NCBI GenBank assembly: GCA_021158465.1
Contig: JAGGUN010000001.1
Location: forward strand, 1-10,279
Length of the DNA stretch: 10,279 nt
Source of the DNA: a bacterium
Lineage (GTDB): Bacteria; UBP14; UBA6098; 4484-93
Reading direction: 5' to 3'
A model generated the notes under the pieces. It was not told the DNA's origin. It searched no databases and saw only the letters and a list, made by a program, of their open reading frames with translations. Of this stretch, positions 1 through 7,597 are shown in pieces; positions within the stretch are counted from its first letter, which is position 1, and every line of letters starts with the position of its first letter. Both the position numbers and the translations under genes were made by a program.

Positions 1-1
1 A

Positions 2-988
2 GTAATAAATGTATCCAACCCGTACCTTCCTTCAGAGGTTGGATTCTATGATACCGGAGGCGAGGCATGTGGTGTATTTGTTTCCGGCTCTTATGCTTAT
101 GTGGCAGATAGGGATGGGCTTCGAGTAATAGATGTATCCGACCCTGAGCATCCTTCAGAGGTTGGATTCTATAATACTGGAGGCTATGCATTTGGTGTAT
201 TTGTTTCCAGCTCTTATGCTTATGTGGCAGATGGGGATGGTCTTCGAGTAATAGATGTATCCGACCCTTACCATCCTTCAGAGGTTGGATTCTATGATAC
301 TGGAGACTGGGCAGAGGATGTATTCGTTTCCGGCTCTTATGCTTATGTGGCAGATGGTAGAGCTGGTCTTCGAGTAATAGATGTATCCAACCCGTACCTT
401 CCTTCAGAGGTTGGATTCTATAGTACTGGAGGCTTTGCATTTGGTGTATTTGTTTCCAGCTCTTATGCTTATGTGGCAGATGGAGCTATTCGAGTGATAG
501 ATGTATCCGACCCAGAGCATCCTTCAGAGGTTGGATTCTATAATACTGAAGGCGTTGCATCGGGTGTATTTGTTTCTGACTCTTATGCTTATGTGGCAGA
601 TGGAGCTATTCGAGTAATAGATGTATCCGACCCAGAGCATCCTTCAGAGGTTGGATTCTATGATACTGGAGGCGATGTAGAGGATGTATTTGTTTCTGGC
701 TCTTATGCTTATGTGGCAGATGATGGAGCTGGTCTTCGAGTGATAGATGTATCCGACCCAGAGCATCCTTCAGAGGTTGGATTCTATGATACCGAAGGCG
801 TTGCATTGGGTGTATTTGTTTCCGGCTCTTATGCTTATGTGGCAGATAGTTGGGGAGCTGGTCTTCGAGTGATAGATGTATCCGACCCTGAGCATCCTTC
901 AGAGGTTGGATTCTATGAAACCGGAGGGGCAGAGGGTGTATTTGTTTCCGGCTCTTATGCCTATCTGGCAGATGGGGGTGATGGACTC
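2..988 (+). repeat. Tandem 120-129 bp coding repeats (LVIVD blades), nearly identical
   Basis: Unit starts, taken at the CGAGTRATAGATGTATCC block, lie at 122, 245, 371, 491, 611, 737 and 866, with a first unit entering from the left edge and a degenerate last one from about 989. Spacings are 123, 126, 120, 120, 126, 129 and 123 bp, always multiples of three. Two blocks are almost invariant at the DNA level: the V-I-D-V-S-D-P ... S-E-V-G-F-Y part and the V-F-V-S ... Y-A-Y-V-A-D part. Length changes fall mainly in the loop between A-D and L-R-V, and the 866 unit has also lost one codon in the G-G-x-A-x-G segment. Such identity implies recent amplification or gene conversion. Read assemblies may have collapsed or misassembled the array, so the copy number is uncertain. 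Confidence 0.9.
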
Positions 989-1306
989 TATATTCTCGAT
1001 GTTTCACATTTCACAGATGTTGATGAGAACGATGTGCAAAAACCACGCGCCTTTTCTCTTACTGTCTACCCCAATCCGTTCAATGCCAGTATGTCCATAA
1101 AATACAATCTCTCGTCAGCTACTGATGTTTCTCTTGATATTTACGACATACTGGGACACCGAGTAACCACCCTTGTGAGTGAGCATCAGCCTGCAGGGAG
1201 CTACACCGTCCAGTGGGCACCTGAGGATTTGTCATCAGGTCTATATTTTGTGAGAATGAAAGCGGGGAAACAGACAATAACAAAGAAAGCGATGTATCTG
1301 AAATAG
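2..1306 (+). CDS. LVIVD-repeat beta-propeller protein with T9SS type A sorting domain (5' truncated)
   Basis: Reading frame 2 is open from the first complete codon at base 2, so the gene begins outside the window; the GTG at 101 is an internal valine codon inside a repeat, not a start. The visible product is about 434 residues. It contains eight repeats of 40-43 residues of the LVIVD type (R-V-I-D-V-S-D-P ... Y-A-Y-V-A-D), then a degenerate ninth (L-Y-I-L-D-V-S). LVIVD repeats belong to the beta-propeller group, one repeat per blade. From about base 1052 to 1303 follows a T9SS type A C-terminal domain: V-Y-P-N-P-F-N, then I-Y-D-I-L-G, then S-S-G-L-Y-F-V-R and a K-rich end, as expected for a cell-surface or released protein in FCB-type bacteria. 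The stop is TAG at 1304-1306. The ligand is unknown; propellers of this kind usually bind proteins or glycans. The family call is firm, the function is not. Confidence 0.9.
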   Translation, partial: VINVSNPYLPSEVGFYDTGGEACGVFVSGSYAYVADRDGLRVIDVSDPEHPSEVGFYNTGGYAFGVFVSSSYAYVADGDGLRVIDVSDPYHPSEVGFYDTGDWAEDVFVSGSYAYVADGRAGLRVIDVSNPYLPSEVGFYSTGGFAFGVFVSSSYAYVADGAIRVIDVSDPEHPSEVGFYNTEGVASGVFVSDSYAYVADGAIRVIDVSDPEHPSEVGFYDTGGDVEDVFVSGSYAYVADDGAGLRVIDVSDPEHPSEVGFYDTEGVALGVFVSGSYAYVADSWGAGLRVIDVSDPEHPSEVGFYETGGAEGVFVSGSYAYLADGGDGLYILDVSHFTDVDENDVQKPRAFSLTVYPNPFNASMSIKYNLSSATDVSLDIYDILGHRVTTLVSEHQPAGSYTVQWAPEDLSSGLYFVRMKAGKQTITKKAMYLK

Positions 1307-1350
1307 CATAAAAACTCTGCAATCGTCGGCGAGCTGCTGCAACCCTTTCG

Positions 1351-1382
1351 ACGGTAGAAAGTTAGTTTGCCCTGTCGGAGAA
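1351..1382 (+). other. Intergenic stretch sharing 17 identical bases with 8801-8817 (opposite strand)
   Basis: Bases 1366-1382 read TTTGCCCTGTCGGAGAA and occur again, reverse-complemented, at 8801-8817. The preceding 15 bases also align partly (8 of 15 identical) with the sequence that starts with ATG at 8832 on the minus strand. In that alignment both would read F-A-L-S-E, but here there is an in-frame TAG just upstream and ACG in place of ATG. It may be a dead fragment of the same small gene, or a piece of a dispersed repeat. The remainder of the 169-bp gap (1307-1475) contains an imperfect stem (1322-1328 with 1349-1355) and no convincing terminator or promoter. Confidence 0.4.
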
Positions 1383-1475
1383 AAAGATGGCACTCCAATA
1401 TGCGAGGGAATAAATTTGCAACCCACATTGTCTAACCAACCGGAGCGGTAAATCTGTGTATCAGAGGTATAAAAT

Positions 1476-3005
1476 ATGAATAGGCTCTCCGCTGTGCTGC
1501 TCTGCTTTATGCTCTCTTACAGTGTATCGGCAAATGCCCAGTATATCCCGGTCAGAACGCGGTGGGTAGGTCCAGGTCATCCTGTGAGCAAAGAGGAATA
1601 TGAAACCGCCCATCCGATGCCAGAAGATGTTCATATCAGACCGCTGGCGAACCTGACAATGGTAGCAAAGGACGCTCGACCAACGGTGCTTTGCCTCATC
1701 CATCCGCTATACACCGAGACACTCGCCAGCTCGCTCGAGCTCTGGGTATCCGATGTGAGCCGTGAGGGATGGAATGTTGTTTCGTTCGAGTATTACGGCG
1801 GAGATGCCGAGAGCCTGAAGACATTCCTCGAGGTGCAGTGGGCTTTCACGGATAGCCTCGATGGGGTGCTCTTCGTCGGAGAGATGCCTGTTGCCTGGTT
1901 CGAACACAATGAGGAGAACCCGTATACCGGCGAGTATGAGCGCACCATATTCCCCTGCGACCTCTACCTGTCGGATATGAACGGCGCCTGGCTCGATGTC
2001 AATTCAAACGGGTTAATCGATACAGTCTGGGGAAGCTTCGCACCGGAACTATGGCTCGGTCATATACTTGTCAACGAACCGGATTCATCTGTCCGCCTTG
2101 ACAAACTAAGGGAGTATTTCCGCAGAAATCATGAGTGGAGAACGGAAGAGACGATGAGGTATGGGAATATCTTAGGATACATCGACGATGACTGGGCAGA
2201 CTCATGGGAGGAATATGGCGATTATCTCTCGGAAACGGGGCTTATAAAAACGAACATACTCGATGGTGCAACGACTGTTGCCTGGGATTATAGAGATAGA
2301 ATAGAAGCAGGGTATGATATGATGCATCTCTCGGCGCACTCCTCGCCGTGGGGACACTTCTTTATGATCGGCGACGAATGGACAGGCGGTGATTTTACGG
2401 TGTATGAACTGAAAGAAACATTGCAGAAGGTCAGGTTTTACAATCTTTTCTGCTGTTCCAATGCGAGCTATGTCGAGGAAGACTATATGGCGGGTGAGTA
2501 TGTTCTCGGTTATGGTGAGGGGCTTGCCGCTGTCGGGAGTACCAAATCAGGTGGAATGTGGGCAGACAGCCTGTTTTACTCCGCTCTCGGTGATTCTGCA
2601 ACATTCGGAGATGCCTTCAGGAAATGGTTTGTGGCAAGTTCCACCGGCGGCTACATACCAAGCATATCCGATAGAATTTCCTGGTGGTGGGGTATGACAA
2701 TTATCGGAGACCCGACCCTGAGGCTTACACCTGCTCCTGCCAGTATCAAAGAGGAAGAAAAAATATCTGCAAATCTATCCGTTTATCCCAATCCGTTCAA
2801 CTCCCACCTGCGAATCGAAACGGGTAGGAATGCAGAGGTCGAGATATACAACATCAAGGGTGAGAGGATTCTGGCGGGATTGGAGAGTTCAGGCAACGGC
2901 GAATTCATCTGGCGACCGGGGAAAGCTCTCCCTGCAGGGGTCTATCTCATTCTCGTAAGGGATGGTAAGACAAGCTCGACAAGAAGGGCGATATATATAA
3001 AGTAG
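1476..3005 (+). CDS. C25 (gingipain-like) caspase-fold peptidase-family protein with T9SS type A sorting domain
   Basis: Product of 509 residues. A Sec signal peptide occupies residues 1 to about 21 (hydrophobic core L-L-C-F-M-L-S-Y, then A-N-A before Q-Y-I-P). The start ATG has AGAGG at 1463-1467, eight bases upstream. The body resembles the C25 peptidases: a beta-rich part with E-L-W-L-G-H, a candidate catalytic His at 288 in L-S-A-H-S-S-P-W-G-H, a candidate catalytic Cys at 326 or 327 in N-L-F-C-C-S-N-A, and G-D-P-T-L-R-L closing the catalytic fold at about 413-419, a typical C25 ending. The 38-39 residue His-to-Cys spacing fits clan CD enzymes. Residues about 433-509 form a T9SS type A domain (V-Y-P-N-P-F-N; L-P-A-G-V-Y). 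It is likely an exported surface protease. The His is followed by Ser rather than the Gly common in gingipains, so activity is inferred. It lies between two other exported proteins. Confidence 0.82.
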   Translation: MNRLSAVLLCFMLSYSVSANAQYIPVRTRWVGPGHPVSKEEYETAHPMPEDVHIRPLANLTMVAKDARPTVLCLIHPLYTETLASSLELWVSDVSREGWNVVSFEYYGGDAESLKTFLEVQWAFTDSLDGVLFVGEMPVAWFEHNEENPYTGEYERTIFPCDLYLSDMNGAWLDVNSNGLIDTVWGSFAPELWLGHILVNEPDSSVRLDKLREYFRRNHEWRTEETMRYGNILGYIDDDWADSWEEYGDYLSETGLIKTNILDGATTVAWDYRDRIEAGYDMMHLSAHSSPWGHFFMIGDEWTGGDFTVYELKETLQKVRFYNLFCCSNASYVEEDYMAGEYVLGYGEGLAAVGSTKSGGMWADSLFYSALGDSATFGDAFRKWFVASSTGGYIPSISDRISWWWGMTIIGDPTLRLTPAPASIKEEEKISANLSVYPNPFNSHLRIETGRNAEVEIYNIKGERILAGLESSGNGEFIWRPGKALPAGVYLILVRDGKTSSTRRAIYIK

Positions 3006-3082
3006 TTCAGTCTATGAAGAGCGACACTGATAAAAGGGATTTAATCCTCTATAAACCCTTTCTCTGCTAAAGCAGTTATCGT

Positions 3083-3345
3083 GTGAATAGCATCAGAAAA
3101 GAGCTTAACATCGTCAGGTTCGGGAACAATAAAGCAGAATACATAGTCTCTGCGAGAAAGAAGCTGACAATAGTCGGTTCTTGGTGTGATAGGCGAGGTT
3201 ACCCAAAACCTATCGAACAGGAGATACATCGAAATAGAAAAAGGTATGCAAGAATTCGCAAACAGGATAAAAGTGCCGATGAGCCGTCTTGGTTTCGTGT
3301 GCCCCGGCAGAGCCGTGGGACAAAGCGCCACTGACATAAGCGTTA
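3083..3345 (+). pseudogene. ogg: Relic of an ogg-type 8-oxoguanine DNA glycosylase/lyase gene, internally deleted and frameshifted
   Basis: Two pieces in different frames recall archaeal/thermophile-type Ogg (OGG2) proteins. Frame 2 at 3116-3157 reads RFGNNKAEYIVSAR, like the family segment R-F-x-x-K-A-E-Y-I-V-x-A-R. Frame 0 at 3201-3290 reads T-Q-N-L-S-N-R-R-Y-I-E-I-E-K and on to P-M-S-R-L, like the C-terminal P-K-T-L-S-x-x-K-Y-L-E-I-E ... L-x-E-L-D-L segment. In intact enzymes these are separated by the helix-hairpin-helix and the catalytic Lys and Asp (G-Y-K-E-A-S-H-F-L-R-N and D-R-H-I-L-R); here only about 14 codons lie between them, so roughly 60 or more codons are gone, with a frameshift around 3170-3180. 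The usual L-D-L-x-L-W-Y ending has decayed to L-G-F-V-C-P-G. There is no usable start: a TAA lies in frame at 3068-3070. The family match is from memory of its motifs, not a search. Confidence 0.62.
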
Positions 3346-3357
3346 GATAGTTTTTGC

Positions 3358-3386
3358 TTGCCTTATCAGTTTCCATTATGTATATA
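3358..3386 (+). promoter_or_regulatory. Possible sigma70-type promoter for the 3411 gene
   Basis: TTGCCT at 3358-3363 and TATATA at 3381-3386 are 17 bases apart and precede the ribosome binding site at 3401. An overlapping choice is TTGCTT (3354-3359) with TATGTA (3377-3382), also 17 apart. The region is the most AT-rich part of the gap. The leader would be very short. This is a consensus match only. Confidence 0.35.
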
Positions 3387-3400
3387 TTTATTGAAAGAGC

Positions 3401-3405
3401 GGAGG
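3401..3405 (+). promoter_or_regulatory. Ribosome binding site that fixes the start at 3411
   Basis: GGAGG lies five bases before ATG 3411. The frame is open upstream to an alternative TTG at 3354, but that would put 19 extra residues before an otherwise perfect signal peptide, so 3411 is the better start. Confidence 0.8.
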
Positions 3406-3410
3406 AATTT

Positions 3411-6400
3411 ATGGCAAAAGTTTTCTTGCTTTGCTTGATGCTTGCACTTATTCTCCTAACTTCTGCTTATAGCTATACCTACTGGGTTCCCTATGTTGAC
3501 ACCTTGCATATTCCGGGTGAGATATACTGGCGGTCCAACATTTCGTTCAGTGCGATCTTCGATAGCACGGTGATAACCTCATCCATCATCGATACGGTCC
3601 TGAATGCGGGTGAGGGTTTTGGAATAGGTGATTTTGTAGCCTGTGGTGTGTCGTTTGAGACCAACAAGGTTTTGCGAATTGTCTATTCCACCAAGATTGT
3701 CACTCCTACAGAATATGAACCTACAGAGTTCTATTACACGCTTCAGCCCGATATACTCCTCGGGACAGAGTATTATGTTGGGAGTCTCTACGACCCACCG
3801 GGAGACTGGGAGTTTGTTGCGGTCACCGGCACGCAGGATGGAACGAATCTCAATGTGGAAGGTGTTGGCGATTTTACCATCAACGCAGGTGAATGTATTG
3901 CGTTCCCTTTCCTGACAGCTGCGTATGTATTGGATGTCCTGCATCTCACTGCTGATGCGAAGATTGCGGTTGCTCATATCACTCACAGGCTCTCCGGTCA
4001 TGATGACTTTACCGCTTACACACCGCTACCCACATCTCTTTGGGGAACGGAGTATTTTTCGCCGCTTTTGCATGAGATGTGGTCAACGGGGTATGAGGAT
4101 GGTGTAGATTCAACTTCTCTGGTAATTGTGGCGCTGGAGGATATGACGACTGTCTCTGTTGCTGGCTCGGTTATCATGCTCGATTCCGGTGAGCGTGGTA
4201 GGGTATATCTCCATTCCGACAGCACAGCTATTCGCTCCAACCGACCGATTCAGGTGGTTAAGGATTTCCTGGTATATGCCACAGACCGTTGGAGGGATGT
4301 TACAAGGATGTATAGTTCGACCGTATGCCTGCATCCGTCGGAGCTCCAAGTGGTCTGGGCGTATATGGATAGATTGAGGATGAGGGATATAGGCACCCAC
4401 GGCGGTCCCGCTAACTGGTGGTGTATCACATCCTTTACCGATGGGAACAGAGTGACGATGGATGTTGGGTTCGACGGTTCGCTCGAGCTTGATACGGTTC
4501 TCAATAGCTACGAGACAATCTACCTTGATGATTCAAGCTCGCTATATATCGCGGGGTGGGATTCGATGCCTGCCTGCCTGCATTCCGAGCGCCCCGTTCA
4601 GGTTCTCCGTTCATATAGAGGTTGGTGGACACATTACATCGAGTCGCATTATGAGCTTAGCAACTGGGATATCGAATTTGGGGGGATAGGTCCTGTTGCA
4701 ACTGTTGTTGAACCTCTCGATTCCACCATATCTGCCTGTCCTGACCAGCCGATAATTGTTAGTATATCGGACTCCGATGGAATTGACACATCCACAATCG
4801 AGATCCTTATACAGGACTCCGTGTACACCATTTTTGACGATGAGTTAACATTTGTCGATGATAGCCTGTTGATATTTACTCCTTCTCCTGGGTTCTGGGT
4901 GGACAACGAGACGGTGTATGTTTCATTACAGCGTGCGGATGATACGCTTGGTTTCCCGCTTGCTCCTGCTCCTGTTGAATGGATGTTCACTATGGACCTA
5001 TCGGGACCTGTGGCATCTGATTTCTCTCCCACGGGGGATGTTCTGGACTGGCAGCCGCCTCTCTCGCTGAGGCTCACCGATAACATACTCGGTGTGGATG
5101 ATGAGAGCATAGTTCTTACGCTTCGGGGAGTTTACAAGCATCCTGACCCGGTAGGGTTTAATCTATCCTGCGGTGCCTTCGATTGGGATGGCGAGAACCT
5201 GATATTCCATCCCGACAGGGTGGATGAATCCGCTCTCGACATAAGCTATTCACCCGTGGATGAGCCAGAGTTGACATCGGGGATATATTTCCCTGAGCTT
5301 GAGACGATCTATGTGAATATTTATGCGATGGACAACGAGCCTGATTATTGTGAGCCGAACCCCATCCAGGAGCCAAACGGGTGGCAGTTTTTCATTCCTG
5401 ATGATGATACAACAGGACCTGTAATCTCTGGCTTTAGTCCCTCGTACTGGTCGAACGATTCGGCGTTTTATATCGAATGCAACATTGCTGACTTATCAGG
5501 TGTTTATGATGATATGACAGGCTCCGGTGGACAGGGGGTGTATCTTATCTGGGACAATGACGGCGATGTAGATGATGGGACATTTTTCGAGGTCCAGATG
5601 GATGAGGTTTCAGTTGGGTTGTTCAGGACAACGGAGATGATTCCGCCACAGAGTGCCGGTGCGGATTTTGTCTACAGGGTTTGCGCCCACGATGACGACT
5701 TCGACTTTGCAAACCCACTAGATCGCTCTGTAAGCTGCGCTGACTCATCCTTAATGGTTCTTGAAGGACCAACTGCCAACTGGGTAGAACCGCTTCCTGG
5801 AAGTATAACTGCCTGTGATGACCAGAGGATTCTGCTTGTAGTTACCGACCCGGATGGTGTGGATGAGGGCAGTATCTGCCTTCTGGTCAACGGTGAAGAG
5901 TATTCGATCGAGGATGAGGAGCTTGAATACAATCTTGATACGCTCGTATTTGCCCCGCTTGATTCTGTATTCGGAGATGAGGAGACAGTTGAGGTGATGC
6001 TTGTCAAGGCGCACGATATGCTTGGCAATCCTATGCGGGATACACTTAGATGGAGCTTCAGAGTCGACTTGACACCACCTGTTGCATCGATGGTAATCCC
6101 GTCAGATGGAGCAATGGTGAGGGATACAAAACCTGCAATATACATAGATGTCGATGATAATCTCAGCGGTGTTAACCCTGCATCCATTGTTCTGAGTGTG
6201 AACGGGCGAGAATACAGGGTTGTTCATGGGCTTCAATGGATACCAAATGAGTCCGGTACCGGCGGAGGGCTACGGTTTAGCTCGGAGGATCTGGGTGAAG
6301 GATTTGAGAAGGGAGATACCTTGTGGATAGGGTTCCTGGTCGAGGACAGCCCGGATTACTGTCCGCCAAATCAAGCCGAGTATAGCTGGTTCTTCTGGAT

Positions 6401-6710
6401 AGAGCCAGATGTGCCTTGCTATGTTCATCCGAACCCGTTTACACCCAACAACGATGGCTACAACGATATCGTGGTATTTGATTATCCGTTTATGTTCAGC
6501 GAAGAGGCGGAGATTGCAATATATAATGTCAGGAACATCGAGGTCTGGCATTCAACATTTTCTCCTCTGTCGGATGTTAGGGAGTTCTCGAACCGTTCCT
6601 GGGATGGTCGGGATGAGGGGGGGCAACCTCTCCCACCAGGGATATATATCTATGCTGTTCAGGTGAACGGTGCTGTCGTCTGCAACGGGACGATCATCCT
6701 CGCACGATAG
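3411..6710 (+). CDS. Large exported protein: IgGFc-binding-like N-terminus, Ig-like modules, FlgD/CHU_C-like C-terminal domain
   Basis: Product of 1099 residues with a signal peptide at 1 to about 21 (M-A-K-V-F-L-L-C-L-M-L-A-L ... S-A-Y-S). Residues about 85-345 resemble the IgGFc-binding N-terminal family: A-V-T-G-T-Q-D-G-T-N-L-N-V, later S-L-W-G-T-E-Y-F-S-P and A-L-E-D-M-T-T-V-S-V. The rest is beta-sandwich modules. A1 begins at about 427 (V-E-P-L-D-S-T-I-S-A-C), B1 at about 530 (S-G-P-V-A-S), an unlike Asp-rich module C at about 665 (T-T-G-P-V-I-S-G-F-S-P), A2 at about 787 (V-E-P-L-P-G-S-I-T-A-C) and B2 at about 887. The tail from about 1003 has H-P-N-P-F-T-P-N-N-D-G-Y-N-D and P-P-G-I-Y-I-Y-A-V, the FlgD-Ig/gliding-motility type C-terminal domain, different from the type A tails of the two upstream genes. 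Many acidic D-x-D runs suggest calcium binding. Probably a surface or adhesion protein; binding partner unknown. Confidence 0.8.
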   Translation: MAKVFLLCLMLALILLTSAYSYTYWVPYVDTLHIPGEIYWRSNISFSAIFDSTVITSSIIDTVLNAGEGFGIGDFVACGVSFETNKVLRIVYSTKIVTPTEYEPTEFYYTLQPDILLGTEYYVGSLYDPPGDWEFVAVTGTQDGTNLNVEGVGDFTINAGECIAFPFLTAAYVLDVLHLTADAKIAVAHITHRLSGHDDFTAYTPLPTSLWGTEYFSPLLHEMWSTGYEDGVDSTSLVIVALEDMTTVSVAGSVIMLDSGERGRVYLHSDSTAIRSNRPIQVVKDFLVYATDRWRDVTRMYSSTVCLHPSELQVVWAYMDRLRMRDIGTHGGPANWWCITSFTDGNRVTMDVGFDGSLELDTVLNSYETIYLDDSSSLYIAGWDSMPACLHSERPVQVLRSYRGWWTHYIESHYELSNWDIEFGGIGPVATVVEPLDSTISACPDQPIIVSISDSDGIDTSTIEILIQDSVYTIFDDELTFVDDSLLIFTPSPGFWVDNETVYVSLQRADDTLGFPLAPAPVEWMFTMDLSGPVASDFSPTGDVLDWQPPLSLRLTDNILGVDDESIVLTLRGVYKHPDPVGFNLSCGAFDWDGENLIFHPDRVDESALDISYSPVDEPELTSGIYFPELETIYVNIYAMDNEPDYCEPNPIQEPNGWQFFIPDDDTTGPVISGFSPSYWSNDSAFYIECNIADLSGVYDDMTGSGGQGVYLIWDNDGDVDDGTFFEVQMDEVSVGLFRTTEMIPPQSAGADFVYRVCAHDDDFDFANPLDRSVSCADSSLMVLEGPTANWVEPLPGSITACDDQRILLVVTDPDGVDEGSICLLVNGEEYSIEDEELEYNLDTLVFAPLDSVFGDEETVEVMLVKAHDMLGNPMRDTLRWSFRVDLTPPVASMVIPSDGAMVRDTKPAIYIDVDDNLSGVNPASIVLSVNGREYRVVHGLQWIPNESGTGGGLRFSSEDLGEGFEKGDTLWIGFLVEDSPDYCPPNQAEYSWFFWIEPDVPCYVHPNPFTPNNDGYNDIVVFDYPFMFSEEAEIAIYNVRNIEVWHSTFSPLSDVREFSNRSWDGRDEGGQPLPPGIYIYAVQVNGAVVCNGTIILAR

Positions 6711-6757
6711 TCAAATTTCCGCTTGATTAAATCCTCCTTTTCGATATCTTGGTCTGG

Positions 6758-7588
6758 ATGAAAAGACGGGAATACACTATTCCGATCATACTTTTTGTCG
6801 TAACACTCTTCACAACGACAGCAGCCGGTATGCTGATGATGAACCCGGATAGGATAAGCTGGTCGAATTTCACAAGAGGGTTTGCATTCTCCCTTCCGCT
6901 ACTCTTGATACTCGGCAGTCACGAGCTGGGGCACTTCTTCGCTGCAAAGAGCCACAAGATATCCGCAACCCTACCGTATTTTATACCGTTCCCTTCACTC
7001 ATCGGGACTTTTGGAGCTATCATAAAGATAAGATCACCCATCCTCGACAGAAGAGCATTGCTCGATGTCGGATTGGCTGGACCACTTGTCGGATTTGCAT
7101 TTGCCTTGCCAATAACCGCGGTGGGGTTGTCGCTATCGGAGATAGTTCCTACCAGCTACGCAGCTCGATGCGGAATACGATTAGGAGATTCGTTACTGCT
7201 TTTGATATTGATTCACCTTGTTGGCAGGGCAGCACCTGTCGGTTTCGACCTTATGCTCCACCCGATGGGGTTCGCCGGCTGGATAGGGCTCTGGGTAACA
7301 TCGATAAACCTTATACCGATAGGTCAGCTGGATGGCGGGCATATACTCTACGCACTCCTCGGCGAAAAGCAGGAGAGGTATTCCTGGGCGTTCTTCATCC
7401 TGCTCATATTCCTTGGTCTGTTCTGGGTCGGGTGGTTCATCTGGGCGCTACTGATATACTTTGTCGTCAGGATCAAGCACCCGACGCCGCTTTATCCGTA
7501 TATTCAGTTGGATAGAAAGAGAAAGATTGCAGGAGTGATTGCAATCCTTATATTTGCCTTGACTTTTACGCCTCTTCCGTTCAAATAG
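6758..7588 (+). CDS. Site-2 protease family (M50) membrane metalloprotease
   Basis: Product of 276 residues from ATG 6758; a TTG at 6749 would add three residues and neither start has a good ribosome binding site. The zinc-binding motif H-E-L-G-H is at residues 55-59 (H55, E56, H59) inside a membrane segment. The third ligand is expected at D192 in N-L-I-P-I-G-Q-L-D-G-G-H, the classic second M50 motif. Other segments, such as P-F-I-P-F-P-like F-P-S-L-I-G-T-F-G-A and D-V-G-L-A-G-P-L-V-G, match the PDZ-less bacterial/chloroplast group. About six to seven hydrophobic segments are visible. There is no PDZ or CBS domain. These enzymes cleave transmembrane substrates such as anti-sigma factors or signal peptide remnants; the substrate here is unknown. 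The gene begins 47 bp after the surface protein gene and ends 9 bp before etfA, so co-transcription with etfA is likely. Confidence 0.9.
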   Translation: MKRREYTIPIILFVVTLFTTTAAGMLMMNPDRISWSNFTRGFAFSLPLLLILGSHELGHFFAAKSHKISATLPYFIPFPSLIGTFGAIIKIRSPILDRRALLDVGLAGPLVGFAFALPITAVGLSLSEIVPTSYAARCGIRLGDSLLLLILIHLVGRAAPVGFDLMLHPMGFAGWIGLWVTSINLIPIGQLDGGHILYALLGEKQERYSWAFFILLIFLGLFWVGWFIWALLIYFVVRIKHPTPLYPYIQLDRKRKIAGVIAILIFALTFTPLPFK

Positions 7589-7592
7589 GGGG
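7588..7592 (+). promoter_or_regulatory. Ribosome binding site of etfA overlapping the M50 stop codon
   Basis: GGGGG shares its first base with the TAG stop (7586-7588) and sits five bases before ATG 7598, so translation of the two genes is probably coupled. Confidence 0.6.
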
Positions 7593-7597
7593 CATAT

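Noticed and set aside
2-988. CRISPR array or diversity-generating retroelement target
   Set aside because: The repeats are in-frame coding units of over 120 bp without spacers. Variable codons do not show the adenine-only pattern, and no reverse transcriptase or template repeat is present.
606-1007. Long minus-strand open frame across the propeller repeats
   Set aside because: It is a periodic His/Leu-rich reverse reading of the repeat DNA without a start signal.
3033-3060. AAAGGG ... CCCTTT after the C25 gene as a terminator
   Set aside because: The stem has only six bases around a 16-base loop and no T-run follows.
3298-3348. Stable stem TGT-g-CCC-c-GGC / GCC-g-t-GGG-ACA followed by GTTAGAT, which suggested a second attC right end
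   Set aside because: GTTAGAT fits GTTRRRY, but no partner arm (CTAAC with a matching inner arm) is present within a reasonable distance, and the region coincides with the end of the ogg relic.
3026-3372. Inverted ACTGATAA / TTATCAGT at the two ends of the ogg-relic gap, possibly a small mobile element
   Set aside because: Only eight bases match and the flanks diverge at once; there is no target duplication that I can see.
3041-3376. A 111-codon open frame on the minus strand between two plus-strand genes
   Set aside because: It has no ribosome binding site, and most of it lies opposite the ogg-like segments, so its protein-like appearance is explained as the reverse reading of a former gene.
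5672-6187. 171-codon minus-strand frame inside the 1099-residue gene
   Set aside because: It is Ser/Thr-rich low-complexity reading opposite a strongly supported gene.
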